The notes beneath the pieces were generated by a model. The model saw nothing but the letters and a program-made list of their open reading frames with translations. It did not search any database and was not told the origin of the DNA. From Qipengyuania soli (GTDB taxonomy: Bacteria > Pseudomonadota > Alphaproteobacteria > Sphingomonadales > Sphingomonadaceae), in contig NZ_CP064654.1 of the NCBI RefSeq assembly GCF_015529805.1, forward strand, positions 1,426,001 to 1,490,000: a DNA stretch of 64,000 nt. The letters run 5' to 3'. Positions within the stretch are counted from its first letter, which is position 1. Every line of letters begins with the position of its first letter. This document shows positions 53,677 to 64,000 of the stretch, piece by piece. The position numbers were made by a program, and so were the translations under genes.

Positions 53677-56292
53677 ATGCCAGCCACACTAATCTCGACC
53701 CAGGGCGACGAGGACTGGACCCTCAGCGCCGATGGAACCATCATCTATGTTGCGGGGAACGACGGTTACCTTCGGGTCTATGATTCACAGACCGGCGCCC
53801 TCCTCTACCAGGTACAGCTGGGCAGTGATCTTGGTGCCATCTCTCTATCCCCTGACGGGTCGCACCTCGCAATCGTCGAAGAAATTGCCGAGAACGTCCA
53901 GCAGACGCAGAACTGGACCAGCAATACCGCCGATGTGAGCCTCTACGTCGTCGATCTGGGGACGTTTTCCGCCACTGCCTACACCTATACGGTAACCGGA
54001 AGCGACTACACCTTCTCCGACGTCACCTGGAGCGACGCGGATACCCTGCAGGTGTCGCAGAACATCCTTCCCGGGTGGAGCGGCTGGGCACCATTGTCGA
54101 CCGTCGAACTTGCTGATGGCAGCAGAACTCTGAGCGGTAGCTATTATGCAGGTCTCGGCTCTGCGGCGTCGCTGCTGACCATACCCGATTCCAATGTCGT
54201 CCTGCTTGGCCAGTTGGGATTGTCGTCCGCCGAATATTTCCTCATCGCTCCGAACGGCTCGAGCACGGCCAGCAACGGCATCTACGAGAACAACGTCTAT
54301 GGCTACGCCGAGGGGATCGAAGCTGCGTCCGGCGTCACTGCGGATGACCGTATCATCATCGTCACCGGTGGCGGCGCGCACCTGTATACCGGCACGATGC
54401 AATATGTTGGCGACCTGTCCAGCATCTATCCGTCGCTCGGCTATGCCCAAGGTGTGGCGTTCAGCCCTGACGGACAGCGCATTTTCTTCCTTGATGGCCA
54501 GAACCAGGCTGTCGTGGTCGTCGACGCCTACAATTACGCTCTCGTTGGCAGCGTCTCCGTATCCGGCGTAAATTTCGCCACCCTTCATTGGGGAGCCGAA
54601 ATCGTGGTCTCCGCCGACGGAGAAGGGTTCTACTACAACACAGCTCAGGGCATCGTCCACGCGACCATCGACCTGCCGGATCTCGGCACTGAGGGGCCAG
54701 ACACGCTGAACGGTACGCCTGGTGACGACATCATCAATGGGCGTGGAGGCGCAGATACGATCTACGGCCTGGCCGGGGACGACTGGCTGATTGGCGGTGC
54801 AGGCAACGATAACCTCTTCGGAGGAACCGGGCTCGATATTGCAAGCTACGAAGATGCCCCCTCGGGCGTCACTGTGGACCTTGCGATAACGACTGCGCAG
54901 GCCACCGGCGGGGCAGGCAGCGATACGCTGGCCGAAATCGAAGGTCTGAGTGGTTCGCTTTACAATGACACCCTGTACGGAGACGGTGGCAATAATCTGC
55001 TGCTCGGCTTCGACGGTAACGACTTGCTCCGTGGCCGCGGCGGCGATGACGATATCTACGGTGAAAACGGCAACGACTCACTTTACGGGGATGCCGGTAT
55101 CGATTGGTTGTTCGGCGGCGATGGCAACGACCTCCTCGATGGCGGAACCGGCGCCGACCGGCTCGAAGGTGGCAATGGCGATGATATTTATGTCGTCGAC
55201 CATTTCGGTGACGAGATCATCGAGACCGCAACCGGCGGCAACGACACCATGCGAGTTTATGGCTTCGACGCGGTGATCGCGAGCTCCGTGGAAACCCTCG
55301 TCATCATGGAGGGTGCATTCAACGCCACCGGCAATTTCGTGGCCAACACCCTGATCGGTTCGAGCGAGAGCAACATCCTCACCGGTCTTGGCGGCAATGA
55401 TTCGATTGACGGCGGATCGAACGTGGACACAGCGGTGGTTCGCGGTTTGCAGTCGGCATATACGGTGACCCAGACCTCGACCGGTGTTTTCCAGGTCACT
55501 GGGCCCGATGGGACCGACACGCTGCGCAATGTCGAGTATCTCCAGTTCGACAATGCCACGCTGCGCCTGCTTCCCGGCACCGGCGTCTCGGTCAACTTCA
55601 ACACCGCCGACCGCAGCGTCTACCAGTCCGCGATGAACAACATCCGCGACTTCGACGGCAATGCGCTGGGCGGCAATGGCGGATGGCTGCGTATCGGCAG
55701 CGCCGACGTCAACGGCGACGGCGATGTCGACCAGATCCTCGTCAACCGCACCATCGGCCGCTTCGCCACTGTCGGCACCGCACCCGACGGCCTCGTCTAC
55801 TTCGCCGACCATGGCTGGGCCGGCGAGACGCGCGTTGCCGGCATCTACATCGATCCGCTGGTTGCCGCGGGCCAGGTCGTCGCAGGCTCGGCCAACGACA
55901 GCCAGCGACGCTTCCAGAACGATCTCCAGATCGAGAACATCAACCGCGTGCTGGGAGCCGACGACTACGATGGCGACGGGCTGCAGGAGGTCTATTTCGC
56001 GCTGACCGACGGGACGGCGTACCTCCATGCCTACATGCATGCCGACGGCAACATCCGCTATGCCAACTACCAGAGCCAGCAGCAGGTGATCGACTACCTC
56101 ACCGCCAACGGCTTCGCCCCCTCCACCTGGGCAGGCTGGTTCCCGGCAGGCGCGGAGCCCGCCGGCGACATCGCCAAGGCGTTCGACACAGGCCTGACAT
56201 CCAGCGATGTCCCCAATGGCCTTGGCGAAGGCATCCTCGCCCCGCACGTCGCAGACAACCACGCACTGCCGACCGGGGAACTGTTCTTCTAG
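53677..56292 (+). CDS. beta-propeller / RTX calcium-binding secreted protein
   Basis: Protein of 871 residues with no signal peptide, probably a type I secretion substrate. Residues ~1-330 resemble WD40/YVTN propeller blades (GTIIYVAGNDGYLRVYDSQT, GAISLSPDGSHLAI, VAFSPDGQRIFFLDG). RTX nonapeptides occupy ~340-510 (GTPGDDIINGRGGADTIYG, GGDGNDLLDGGTGADRLEG) with one insertion. Residues ~568-871 are almost identical to the C-terminus of the M10 peptidase just upstream, ending in ELFF. The function is unknown; adhesion, matrix or surface display fits. Two palindromes precede it. Confidence 0.87.
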   Translation: MPATLISTQGDEDWTLSADGTIIYVAGNDGYLRVYDSQTGALLYQVQLGSDLGAISLSPDGSHLAIVEEIAENVQQTQNWTSNTADVSLYVVDLGTFSATAYTYTVTGSDYTFSDVTWSDADTLQVSQNILPGWSGWAPLSTVELADGSRTLSGSYYAGLGSAASLLTIPDSNVVLLGQLGLSSAEYFLIAPNGSSTASNGIYENNVYGYAEGIEAASGVTADDRIIIVTGGGAHLYTGTMQYVGDLSSIYPSLGYAQGVAFSPDGQRIFFLDGQNQAVVVVDAYNYALVGSVSVSGVNFATLHWGAEIVVSADGEGFYYNTAQGIVHATIDLPDLGTEGPDTLNGTPGDDIINGRGGADTIYGLAGDDWLIGGAGNDNLFGGTGLDIASYEDAPSGVTVDLAITTAQATGGAGSDTLAEIEGLSGSLYNDTLYGDGGNNLLLGFDGNDLLRGRGGDDDIYGENGNDSLYGDAGIDWLFGGDGNDLLDGGTGADRLEGGNGDDIYVVDHFGDEIIETATGGNDTMRVYGFDAVIASSVETLVIMEGAFNATGNFVANTLIGSSESNILTGLGGNDSIDGGSNVDTAVVRGLQSAYTVTQTSTGVFQVTGPDGTDTLRNVEYLQFDNATLRLLPGTGVSVNFNTADRSVYQSAMNNIRDFDGNALGGNGGWLRIGSADVNGDGDVDQILVNRTIGRFATVGTAPDGLVYFADHGWAGETRVAGIYIDPLVAAGQVVAGSANDSQRRFQNDLQIENINRVLGADDYDGDGLQEVYFALTDGTAYLHAYMHADGNIRYANYQSQQQVIDYLTANGFAPSTWAGWFPAGAEPAGDIAKAFDTGLTSSDVPNGLGEGILAPHVADNHALPTGELFF

Positions 56293-56306
56293 GGAAGCCC
56301 GAAGGG
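55377..56306 (+). repeat. 930-bp direct repeat, copy 2
   Basis: The 3' end of the propeller/RTX gene plus 14 bp after its stop. It matches copy 1 (52519-53448) with about five differences seen by eye: three near 55427-55460 and two near 56249-56275. Confidence 0.95.
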
Positions 56307-56407
56307 GTGGATGCGCGCGGCATCCGGCTGCGCGCCTCTGCTTCAGCTATGGATGGGTTCGCTCCATGTGGTGACTTTGGCCGGGCAGCCGCCTAGACCA
56401 AGTTCCC

Positions 56408-58174
56408 ATGGCCTCAGCCGAACTTGCCTCCCCCGCCCTGTCCGACGCGCTCGTCATTCTTGGCGCGGCAGGGCTCGTCATCCCCGTTTTCACGCGTTTC
56501 CGGATAACGCCAGTCATTGGCTTCATCCTGATCGGCATCCTTGTCGGCCCCTATGGGCTCGGCCGGCTGGTTTTCGAGCATCCTTGGCTCAACCACATTA
56601 CGATATCCGATCCCGACTCACTCGAGATCTATGCAGAGTTCGGGATTATCCTGCTCCTGTTCACCATCGGCCTGGAATTGAGCTTCAACCGTCTGTGGGA
56701 AATGCGCAGGCTGGTGTTCGGATTGGGCGCGCTCGAACTGCTGGTAATAGGAACCTGCGCGGCGACGTTCCTGTCGATGATGGGCCAGTATTGGACCGGC
56801 GCGCTGGCTCTGGGCTTCGCGCTGGCATTCTCTTCGACTGCGATCGTGTTGCCCATTTCGGGAACCAGCTCGCCGGTAGGACGCGCAGCGCTTTCGATGC
56901 TGCTGTTCGAAGACATCATGATCGTCCCGATTATCTTTGTCCTGGGTGCGATAGCCCCCAATGCCGACGCTGAAGGGTGGGAAGGCCTGCTCACGACGCT
57001 GTGGCAGGGGGGGCTCGTCATCGCGGCTATGATGGTGCTGGGACGCTTCGCCCTTCCGCGCCTCTTCGGTCAGGCAGCGCGAACCAAGAGCCCCGAACTG
57101 TTCCTAGCCGCATCGATGCTGGTAGTAATCGGTTCGAGCTTGGCCACGGCTGCGGTGGGATTGTCACCAATCGTGGGTGCGCTGATCGCAGGGCTGCTGA
57201 TTGCCGAGACCGAATACCATGGTGAGGTCGAGGCCATCATGGACCCGTTCAAAGGGCTTGCACTCGGCATTTTCCTGATCACCGTCGGCATGAGCATTGA
57301 CGTCGCAACAATCTGGGAGAACCTCGGCACCATCATTGCAGCAGTAGTGACCATCCTTCTGTTCAAGGCTCTGGTGACCGGAATCCTCCTGCGCCTCATG
57401 GGTGCACGCCGTAGCACCGCCGCTGAAACCGGCATCCTCATGGCAAGCCCGTCCGAAACCACCCTGATCGTGCTTGCCGCAGCAAGTTCGGCGCTACTCA
57501 TCCAGCCCGGCACCGCGCAGTTCTGGCAAATCGTCACTGCGGTCGGCCTGACCGTCACCCCCCTTCTGGCCCTGCTTGGCCGGGTCATCGCGAGAAGGGT
57601 CGAACCGGTGCCGGAATTGCCGCCCGAGGACGAAGGCGAAGCTCGCGTCATCATCGTCGGCGCAGGGCGCGTCGGTCTTCTCGTCGCGCAGATGCTGTCC
57701 GCCCACAAGAAACCCTATGTCGCACTAGATGCCGATCCCGACCTGATCGAGAGCGCCAAGCGCGAAGGCTATCGCGCGGTGTTTGGTGATGCTGCACGGG
57801 GGGATGCGATGACCCGGCTTGGTATCGATCATGCCGTTGCGGTCGTGCTGACCATGGATGAACCGGTTCTTGTCCAACGGCTTGTCACCAAGCTGAGGAA
57901 CGAACACCCCGACCTGCTGATCGTGTGCCGCGCGCGCGACGTGGAACATGCCGCAGCGCTCTACCGCGCCGGCGCAAGTCACGCAGTGCCGGAGACACTC
58001 GAAAGCTCGCTCCAGCTTTCGGAAGCGGTGCTGGTCGACATCGGCGTCGCCATGGGGCCGGTGATTGCCTCGATCCACGAAAAGCGCGACGAATTCCGCG
58101 CCCAGATCGAGGAGGAAGGCGCGCTCGACTACAAGCCCAAGCTCAGGTCGAGCACGGCCGACGCAGCAGCTTAG
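56408..58174 (+). CDS. monovalent cation:proton antiporter CPA2 with RCK/TrkA-N domain
   Basis: Membrane protein of 588 residues of the KefB/KefC/YbaL group. About 12 helices span residues 1-395 with [10 protein letters not shown] and [20 protein letters not shown] as CPA2 core segments; a Rossmann TrkA-N domain (~415-535) starts with [17 protein letters not shown]. It probably exchanges K+ or Na+ for protons under nucleotide control. The gene converges on alaS, and the two stop codons overlap by 4 bp (TTAG). Confidence 0.92.
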   Translation: MASAELASPALSDALVILGAAGLVIPVFTRFRITPVIGFILIGILVGPYGLGRLVFEHPWLNHITISDPDSLEIYAEFGIILLLFTIGLELSFNRLWEMRRLVFGLGALELLVIGTCAATFLSMMGQYWTGALALGFALAFSSTAIVLPISGTSSPVGRAALSMLLFEDIMIVPIIFVLGAIAPNADAEGWEGLLTTLWQGGLVIAAMMVLGRFALPRLFGQAARTKSPELFLAASMLVVIGSSLATAAVGLSPIVGALIAGLLIAETEYHGEVEAIMDPFKGLALGIFLITVGMSIDVATIWENLGTIIAAVVTILLFKALVTGILLRLMGARRSTAAETGILMASPSETTLIVLAAASSALLIQPGTAQFWQIVTAVGLTVTPLLALLGRVIARRVEPVPELPPEDEGEARVIIVGAGRVGLLVAQMLSAHKKPYVALDADPDLIESAKREGYRAVFGDAARGDAMTRLGIDHAVAVVLTMDEPVLVQRLVTKLRNEHPDLLIVCRARDVEHAAALYRAGASHAVPETLESSLQLSEAVLVDIGVAMGPVIASIHEKRDEFRAQIEEEGALDYKPKLRSSTADAAA

Positions 58175-60837
58175 GCGGGTGCCTTAGCCAGGGCATCCTT
58201 GACCGCCGCGATCGCATCTGCCGCCTTCGAGCCGTCGGGGCCACCGCCCTGTGCCATGTCAGGGCGACCGCCACCGCCCTTTCCGCCCAGTGCTTCGACG
58301 CCGATACGAACGAGATCGACCGCGCTGAACCGGCCGGTCAGGTCGTCCGTAACGGCGACAGCGAAGGCACCCTTGCCCTCGTTGACGGCGCAGACAGCGG
58401 CGATGCCGGAGCCCATGCGCTTCTTGGCATCGTCGAGCAGCGGACGCAGTTCGCGCGGATCGAGGCCTTCGATAACCTGACCGGAAAAGGTCACACCGCC
58501 AATATCCTCGTCGGCAGAGCCGGAATCTCCTGCTCCGCCGCCTCCGCCGAGCGCAAGTGCACGCTTCGCTTCCGCAAGTTCCTTTTCGAGGCGACGACGT
58601 TCCTCGACTAGCGCGGAGACGCGAGCAGGCGCCTCGTCGGGCGAAGTCTTGAGAGCGCTGGCGATTGCACGCACTGCCTCGTCGCGTGCGACCAGCCACT
58701 GGCGAGCCGCCTCGCCAGTCATGGCCTCGATGCGCCGCACGCCCGAGCTGACGGCGCTTTCCGAAACGATCTTGAAGACGCCAATATCGCCGGTCGCGCG
58801 AACGTGGGTGCCGCCGCACAGTTCGACCGAGTAGTTACGACCTTCGCCGCCCTTGCGGCCCATCGAGAGCACACGAACCTCGTCGCCGTACTTCTCGCCG
58901 AACAGAGCGAGCGCGCCTGCGGCAACGGCATCGTCCGGAGTCATCAGGCGCGTGCCGACCGACTCATTGGCGCGGATTTCGGCGTTCACTTCAGCTTCGA
59001 CCGCCGCAATGTCCTCTTCAGACAGCGGCTTGGGGTGCGAGAAGTCGAACCGGAAGCGGTCGTCCGCCACCAGCGATCCCTTCTGCGTCACGTGCCCGCC
59101 CAGGCGGTTGCGCAGTGCGGCGTGGACAAGATGGGTCGCCGAGTGGTTCGCGCGGATGCGGTCGCGCCGGTCGGCGTCAATAACGAGGTGGACGGCATCG
59201 CCTACCTTGACCGAGCCCTTTGCAACCTTGCCGACATGGGCATGAAGACGGCCAAGCGGCTTGTTGGTCGTGCTGACCGCAATCTCCAGACCCTCGGGCG
59301 TCCAGATGCGTCCGGCGTCGCCCGTCTGGCCACCGCTTTCGCCGTAGAAGGGCGTCTGGTTGGTCAGGATGACGACCTCGTCACCCGCGGCGGCAGACTG
59401 CACTTCCTTGCCATCCTTCACGATGGCGACAACTGCAGCCTCGCCCGTGGTCGAGCTATAGCCGGTGAACTCGGTCGAGCCTTCGCGTTCGGCGATGTCG
59501 AACCAGATTTCCTCGCTCGCTGCCTCGCCCGAACCCTTCCACGCGGCGCGTGCGGCAGCCTTCTGCTGCGCCATCGCCTCGTCGAACCCATCCTTGTCGA
59601 CGCCGATGCCACGGTTGCGCAGTGCATCCTCGGTCAGGTCGTAAGGGAAGCCGTAGGTGTCGTAGAGCTTGAATGCGGTTTCGCCGGGAAGCGTGCCGCC
59701 CTCGCCCATGTCGGCGGTCGCTTCGTCGAGCAGCTTGAGGCCGTTCTGGAGCGTGCGGCGGAACTGGGTTTCCTCGCGCTCGAGCACTTCCTGGATCAGC
59801 GCCTGGCCGCGGACGAGCTCAGGATAGGCTTGGCCCATCTCGGTCACCAGAGCAGGCACGAGGCGGTGCATCAGCGGCTCGCTTGCGCCGAGCAGGTGCG
59901 CATGGCGCATGGCGCGACGCATGATGCGGCGCAGGACGTAACCGCGGCCTTCGTTGGACGGCAGTACGCCGTCGGCCAAAAGGAAGCTGGTCGAGCGCAG
60001 GTGATCGGCAATGACGCGATGGCTCGCCTGCTGTGCGCCTTCGGCCTTAACGCCGGTGAGGCTCTCGCTCGCACCGATCAACGCCTTGAACGTGTCGGTA
60101 TCGTAGTTGTCGTGCACGCCCTGCATCACTGCGGCGATACGCTCGATCCCCATGCCCGTGTCGATGCTCGGCTTGGGCAGGTCGGCAACGATCTCGTCGG
60201 CCTCCTGCTGGAACTGCATGAAGACGAGGTTCCAGATCTCGACGAAGCGATCGCCATCCTCTTCCGGCGATCCCGGAGGGCCGCCCCAGATATGCTCGCC
60301 GTGGTCGTAGAATATTTCCGAACACGGACCGCAGGGACCGTCCGAACCCATGGCCCAGAAATTGTCCTTGGTCGGGATGCGGATGATCCGTTCTTCAGGC
60401 AGACCGGCAATTTTCTTCCACAGGTCGAAGGCCTCGTCGTCCGTGTGATACACGGTCGCGGTCAGCCGGTTCGCATCGAGACCCCACTCCTTGGTCAGCA
60501 GGGTCCACGCATGGTGGATCGCCTGCTCCTTGAAGTAGTCGCCGAAGCTGAAATTACCCAGCATCTCGAAGAAGGTGTGATGCCGCGCGGTGTAGCCGAC
60601 ATTGTCGAGATCGTTGTGCTTGCCCCCGGCGCGGACGCACTTCTGCGAGCTGGTCGCGCGCGGCGCGGGCGGGGTTTCGAGCCCCGTGAAGGCGTTCTTG
60701 AACGGGACCATGCCGGCATTCACGAACATCAGCGTCGGATCGCTGAAGGGCACGAGCGGCGCGCTGGCGATTTCCGCGTGGTAATTGGACGCGAAATAAT
60801 CGAGGAAACTGCGGCGAATGTCGTTGGTCGAAGTCAT
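58171..60837 (-). CDS. alaS: alanyl-tRNA synthetase
   Basis: Class II synthetase of 888 residues. Motif 1 region [11 protein letters not shown], the [20 protein letters not shown] block and [13 protein letters not shown] are in the catalytic part; the editing domain has [11 protein letters not shown] and CGGTHV zinc ligands; the C-Ala domain ends with [13 protein letters not shown]. Length is normal for the family (~880). The ATG at 60837 directly precedes [14 protein letters not shown], the standard N-terminus, so the longer frame is rejected. A 705-residue antisense frame lies across it and is not real. Confidence 0.98.
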   Translation of the reverse strand: MTSTNDIRRSFLDYFASNYHAEIASAPLVPFSDPTLMFVNAGMVPFKNAFTGLETPPAPRATSSQKCVRAGGKHNDLDNVGYTARHHTFFEMLGNFSFGDYFKEQAIHHAWTLLTKEWGLDANRLTATVYHTDDEAFDLWKKIAGLPEERIIRIPTKDNFWAMGSDGPCGPCSEIFYDHGEHIWGGPPGSPEEDGDRFVEIWNLVFMQFQQEADEIVADLPKPSIDTGMGIERIAAVMQGVHDNYDTDTFKALIGASESLTGVKAEGAQQASHRVIADHLRSTSFLLADGVLPSNEGRGYVLRRIMRRAMRHAHLLGASEPLMHRLVPALVTEMGQAYPELVRGQALIQEVLEREETQFRRTLQNGLKLLDEATADMGEGGTLPGETAFKLYDTYGFPYDLTEDALRNRGIGVDKDGFDEAMAQQKAAARAAWKGSGEAASEEIWFDIAEREGSTEFTGYSSTTGEAAVVAIVKDGKEVQSAAAGDEVVILTNQTPFYGESGGQTGDAGRIWTPEGLEIAVSTTNKPLGRLHAHVGKVAKGSVKVGDAVHLVIDADRRDRIRANHSATHLVHAALRNRLGGHVTQKGSLVADDRFRFDFSHPKPLSEEDIAAVEAEVNAEIRANESVGTRLMTPDDAVAAGALALFGEKYGDEVRVLSMGRKGGEGRNYSVELCGGTHVRATGDIGVFKIVSESAVSSGVRRIEAMTGEAARQWLVARDEAVRAIASALKTSPDEAPARVSALVEERRRLEKELAEAKRALALGGGGGAGDSGSADEDIGGVTFSGQVIEGLDPRELRPLLDDAKKRMGSGIAAVCAVNEGKGAFAVAVTDDLTGRFSAVDLVRIGVEALGGKGGGGRPDMAQGGGPDGSKAADAIAAVKDALAKAPA

Positions 60838-60909
60838 GAGGGCGCAGTTAGGCAATCGCTCAAGCGCCGACAAGCCGGAAAGGACGGTCAGACTGTGCCG
60901 TGTGGGCGA

Positions 60910-61737
60910 TCAGCCGGGTGACTGGGCGATAACTATCCAGGCAGCAGCTGGAAGAGAAACGATACCCTGAGCGGCGTGCTTGGCAAGGATGTCGGCGAGA
61001 CGGGCGAGAGTTGCCGCCCTTTCGGGGCCCTCCAATTGTGCAATCGGCGTCGCCGTCGGCCCGACCCGTGTCAGGTAATCGCGTGCGTCCCCGACAGCAT
61101 CCTCGCCCTCGCCGAAGGTCATGCGGTAGTCGATTGGGTGAAAGGCAATGTCCGTCCAGCCAGAGGTGGAAAGGATTGTCTCGACCCTGTTCCTGTCACC
61201 GAAGGCGAAGGGCCCAGGCTCGTTGGGGTCGGCAGCCGGCGGCATCACCGGTAGAGCAGACAGGGTTTCCTCGACCCAGAAATTCTCGGTCCTTTCGCGA
61301 AAACAGGAAAACACCAGAGCCGAACCCGGTGCGACCTGCCCGCGCAAATGGCCGAAGGCGGCGACCGGATCCTTGAAGAACATCACGCCGTGTCGCGAGA
61401 CCAGCAGGTCGATAGGTGGAGAACTTGCGATCTCGATTGCTGCTGCGTCGCCAAGGACAAACCGGAGGTTGGCGAGCCGCTCACCCCTTTCACGCGCCAC
61501 GTCGAGCAGTTCGGGCGCGATGTCGACGCCCGTCACCGGGACTTCGGGATGATCAGCGGCAAGAGCACAGGCGATTTCACCGGCTCCGCAGCCAATATCG
61601 ACAACCGAGGAGAAGCTCTGACCTTCGATCGCACCGAGCAGGATGGGGGTCAGTTCACGAAAGCTGCGGTCGGTTCGGCGCCATTCCTGCGCCCAGATCG
61701 AGCCGACCTTACCGGTCCAGTCCCTGTGGTCGGTCAT
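60910..61737 (-). CDS. class I SAM-dependent methyltransferase
   Basis: Protein of 275 residues. VVDIGCGAGEIACALA (motif I), VTGVDIAPELLDVARER (motif II), FVLGDAAAIEI and DLLVSRHGVMFFKDP (motif IV region) and GSALVFSCFRE outline a Methyltransf_11/25-type fold. The substrate is unknown; ubiquinone or small-molecule O/C-methylation are possibilities. ATG 61737 leaves 4 bp to the end of the epimerase gene upstream, so it is likely cotranscribed with the UDP-sugar genes. Confidence 0.85.
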   Translation of the reverse strand: MTDHRDWTGKVGSIWAQEWRRTDRSFRELTPILLGAIEGQSFSSVVDIGCGAGEIACALAADHPEVPVTGVDIAPELLDVARERGERLANLRFVLGDAAAIEIASSPPIDLLVSRHGVMFFKDPVAAFGHLRGQVAPGSALVFSCFRERTENFWVEETLSALPVMPPAADPNEPGPFAFGDRNRVETILSTSGWTDIAFHPIDYRMTFGEGEDAVGDARDYLTRVGPTATPIAQLEGPERAATLARLADILAKHAAQGIVSLPAAAWIVIAQSPG

Positions 61738-61741
61738 GCGG

Positions 61742-62764
61742 TCACTCCCGGTAGTAGTCGCGGTACCAATCGACGAATTTGCGAACCCCCTCGCGGATAT
61801 GGGTCGACGGAACATACCCGGTCAGCGAACGCAACAAATCCGCGTCCGCCCACGTGGCTGGCACGTCGCCTGCCTGCATCGGCATGAGATTACGCTTCGC
61901 CTCTATACCCAAAGCTTCTTCAACGGCCGCGATCATGTCGCCAAGCTGCTCCGGCTGCGAATTGCCGATGTTGACCACCCGCCATGGTGCGACCGGGGAC
62001 AGGCTATCGCCTTCCGCAATGTCCTCTGGGGAAGCGGGACGCACCGGAGCCGCATCGACCAGCCTGCGGATCGCCTCCACAAGGTCGTCGATATAGGTGA
62101 AGTCGCGCATCATCTCGCCGTGATTGTACACGTCGATCGGCTCACCCTGAAGCATCGCTCTGGTAAACTTGAAGAGCGCCATGTCCGGGCGTCCCCACGG
62201 ACCGTAGACGGTGAAGAATCGGAACATCGTCACCGGCAGGTCGAACAGGTGCGCATAGCTGTGCGCCATCGACTCGGTCGCCTTCTTCGTGGCGGCGTAG
62301 AAGGACATCTGGTGATCGGTCCGCATCGTCTCGCGATAAGGCATCTCGGTATTCGCGCCGTATGCCGAGGACGTGGAGGCGAGCAGCATGTGCTGCGGCG
62401 GATACGCGCGTGCAGCCTCGAGCAGTTCGAACGTGCCGACCAGATTGCTCTCGAGGTAGCTGCGCGGATTATCGATCGAATAGCGGACCCCCGCCTGCGC
62501 GGCGAGGTGGATGACCACATCGGGCCGGTGCTCTTCGAACAGGTCCAGCAGCAGGCCTGGCGTCTCGATCGGCTCGTTGATCGCCGCGAACTTCTGGTTC
62601 TGCAACAGGCCAGCCTGGCGACGGTGCTTCAGCTCAGGGTCGTAGTAATCGGACAGCGAATCCACGCCAACAACGCGAAATCCGTCGGCCAGCAGTCGGC
62701 GACAGGTGTGGTAGCCGATAAAGCCCGCCGAGCCGGTGACCAGCGCGGTGCGCGGTTCGCTCAT
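61742..62764 (-). CDS. UDP-glucuronate 4-epimerase
   Basis: Extended SDR enzyme of 340 residues that interconverts UDP-glucuronate and UDP-galacturonate. ALVTGSAGFIGYHTCRRL (NAD loop), VGVDSLSDYYDPELKHRR, HLAAQAGVRYSIDNPRSY, the catalytic YAATKKA and FRFFTVYGPWGRPDMALFKF match LpsL/Cap1J-type epimerases. It overlaps the UDP-glucose dehydrogenase gene by 1 nt (TGATG), so both make uronic acid donors for the polysaccharides encoded in this window. Confidence 0.95.
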   Translation of the reverse strand: MSEPRTALVTGSAGFIGYHTCRRLLADGFRVVGVDSLSDYYDPELKHRRQAGLLQNQKFAAINEPIETPGLLLDLFEEHRPDVVIHLAAQAGVRYSIDNPRSYLESNLVGTFELLEAARAYPPQHMLLASTSSAYGANTEMPYRETMRTDHQMSFYAATKKATESMAHSYAHLFDLPVTMFRFFTVYGPWGRPDMALFKFTRAMLQGEPIDVYNHGEMMRDFTYIDDLVEAIRRLVDAAPVRPASPEDIAEGDSLSPVAPWRVVNIGNSQPEQLGDMIAAVEEALGIEAKRNLMPMQAGDVPATWADADLLRSLTGYVPSTHIREGVRKFVDWYRDYYRE

Positions 62765-63930
62765 CAGTCGGCGCCGAACAGGTCGCGCGTGAAAACCTTG
62801 TCGCGAACGTCTTCCAGTTCGGGATCGAGACGATTTGCGACGATGACGTCGACCTCGGCCTTGAATTTCGCGAGGTCGCGCTCGACCCGGCTGCCGAAGA
62901 AGTGATCTTCCTGCATCACGGGTTCGTACACGATCACCTCGATACCCTTGGCCTTCACGCGCTTCATGATTCCCTGGATCGAGGACTGGCGGAAATTGTC
63001 CGAACCGGCCTTCATCACCAGGCGGAAGACGCCGACCTTGCGTGGATGCATGGCGATGATCTGGTCCGCGAGGTAATCCTTGCGGGTCTGATTCGCATCG
63101 ACGATCGCGCGGATCAGGTTCTGCGGAACCTCGGAGTAATTGGCGAGCAGCTGCTTGGTGTCCTTGGGCAGGCAGTAACCGCCGTAGCCGAACGAGGGGT
63201 TGTTGTAGTGGCTGCCGATCCGCGGATCGAGACCGACGCCTTCGATGATCTGGCGGGTATCGAGACCTCGCGAGAGCGCATAGCTGTCGAGTTCGTTGAA
63301 GAAGGCAACGCGCATGGCGAGATAGGTATTGGCGAACAGCTTGATTGCCTCTGCCTCGTCGGCATCGGTAAGCAGGACCGTTACGTCATCATCGAGCGCG
63401 GGCTGCAGCAACAGGTCGGCAAACCGCTGTGCACGCTCAGACCTCTCGCCGACGATGATGCGCGAGGGGTGCAGGTTATCGTAGAGCGCCTTGCCCTCGC
63501 GAAGGAATTCGGGGCTGAAGATCACACGGTCGGTCGAGAACTTCTCGCGTGCGTGGCGAACGTAACCGACCGGGACGGTAGACTTGACGACGATCACAGT
63601 AGTCTCGTTAGCGGCGAGAACACCCTCGATGACGCTGTCGACAGCCGATGTGTCGAAGAAGTTGCTCTCGACATCGTAGTTGGTCGGCACGGCGACCACG
63701 GCAAATTCCGCACCCGAAATCGCATCGGCAAAATCGGTCGTGAAGCGCAGGTCGAGATCGTCGCGGAGCAGGTATTCTTCGACGAGCGCGTCCTGGATGG
63801 GCGAGCGCCTTTCAGCCAGCAAGGCAACGCGATCTTCCGAAATGTCGCAACCGACGACTTCGTTATGCTGCGACAACATTATCGCATTGGACAGCCCGAC
63901 ATAGCCGAGCCCGAAAACTGCAATCTTCAT
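62764..63930 (-). CDS. ugd: UDP-glucose 6-dehydrogenase (nucleotide sugar dehydrogenase)
   Basis: Protein of 388 residues, the shorter form seen in Wzy-type loci, which oxidises UDP-glucose twice to UDP-glucuronate. [17 protein letters not shown] (NAD loop), [38 protein letters not shown], a lysine in [20 protein letters not shown] and the catalytic Cys in [14 protein letters not shown] are all intact. It is the first gene of the minus-strand ugd-epimerase-methyltransferase set. Nothing further is recognisable from 63931 to the window end. Confidence 0.95.
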   Translation of the reverse strand: MKIAVFGLGYVGLSNAIMLSQHNEVVGCDISEDRVALLAERRSPIQDALVEEYLLRDDLDLRFTTDFADAISGAEFAVVAVPTNYDVESNFFDTSAVDSVIEGVLAANETTVIVVKSTVPVGYVRHAREKFSTDRVIFSPEFLREGKALYDNLHPSRIIVGERSERAQRFADLLLQPALDDDVTVLLTDADEAEAIKLFANTYLAMRVAFFNELDSYALSRGLDTRQIIEGVGLDPRIGSHYNNPSFGYGGYCLPKDTKQLLANYSEVPQNLIRAIVDANQTRKDYLADQIIAMHPRKVGVFRLVMKAGSDNFRQSSIQGIMKRVKAKGIEVIVYEPVMQEDHFFGSRVERDLAKFKAEVDVIVANRLDPELEDVRDKVFTRDLFGAD

Positions 63931-64000
63931 CCGGATTTCCGTGCCGTCAATTGGTGCGCCCCGAAGCGCGGATTGCGCGCCTTGTGTGACCGTGCGAGGC

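Noticed and set aside
54703-55200. Repetitive glycine/aspartate-rich region considered as a DNA tandem repeat or CRISPR
   Set aside because: The repetition is at protein level (RTX nonapeptides); nucleotide units vary and there are no uniform spacers.
55078-56262. 394-residue minus-strand frame repeated at 52493-53689
   Set aside because: Present twice only because it is antisense to the duplicated 930-bp module; the repetition is not independent evidence of coding.
58804-60921. 705-residue plus-strand open frame across alaS
   Set aside because: It is antisense to a full-length, motif-complete alaS; the frame is open only because of codon bias on the other strand.

Overview
The window looks like a chromosomal segment of a marine-type sphingomonad (Alphaproteobacteria, Sphingomonadales, most likely Erythrobacteraceae such as Erythrobacter/Qipengyuania/Altererythrobacter). 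Grounds: GC-rich coding with GTG/TTG starts, a CpdR-type receiver protein, a SapC-family protein, eukaryotic-type NADP isocitrate dehydrogenase, a GNAT-nitrilase fusion, and an exopolysaccharide locus of sphingomonad style. The genus is inference from gene content; no rRNA is present. Coding density is high. I see no insertion sequence, integrase, phage or CRISPR array.

Layout. 1-11203: housekeeping and mixed genes (5'-truncated uvrD/pcrA helicase, a methyltransferase, a sterol-desaturase family protein, a RhlE-like helicase, an FAD-linked oxidase, SapC, an M48 lipoprotein peptidase), ending in manC-manA for GDP-mannose. 11268-11406: a strong candidate for an unannotated small RNA. 11405-14366: N-formylglutamate amidohydrolase, a flippase, cpdR and tRNA-Val(GAC). 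14633-34903: a large Wzx/Wzy-type exopolysaccharide locus: gmd and fcl (GDP-mannose to GDP-fucose), a WecG-type and two GT4 transferases on the plus strand, then a long translationally coupled minus-strand block (SGNH hydrolase, flippase, FkbM methyltransferase, polymerase, acyltransferase, GT2, unknown protein, tyrosine autokinase, Wza, ligase/polymerase), a small membrane protein and the initiating phosphoglycosyltransferase, with a divergent WcaI-like transferase. 35006-37992: icd and a GNAT-nitrilase fusion.

37989-46981 is a second, ABC-transporter-type capsule export operon on the minus strand (ino1, CTP-type nucleotidyltransferase, GT4, KpsE-, KpsM-, KpsT-like proteins, GT4, Wza/KpsD-like). 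It is followed by another GT4 and two CDP-alcohol phosphatidyltransferases (47295-50427). Together, ino1, the nucleotidyltransferase and the second CDP-alcohol transferase resemble the inositol-1-phosphate, CDP-inositol, phospho-inositol transfer pathway best known from thermophile di-myo-inositol phosphate synthesis. Here it sits inside a capsule locus that shows no kpsC/kpsS, and this is the most interesting signal in the window.

50717-56292 holds two large, probably type-I-secreted calcium-binding proteins (an M10-like metalloprotease and a beta-propeller/RTX protein) that share an almost identical 930-bp 3' module. The end contains a CPA2 antiporter, alaS, a methyltransferase, and the UDP-glucuronate 4-epimerase/UDP-glucose dehydrogenase pair that supplies uronic acid precursors.
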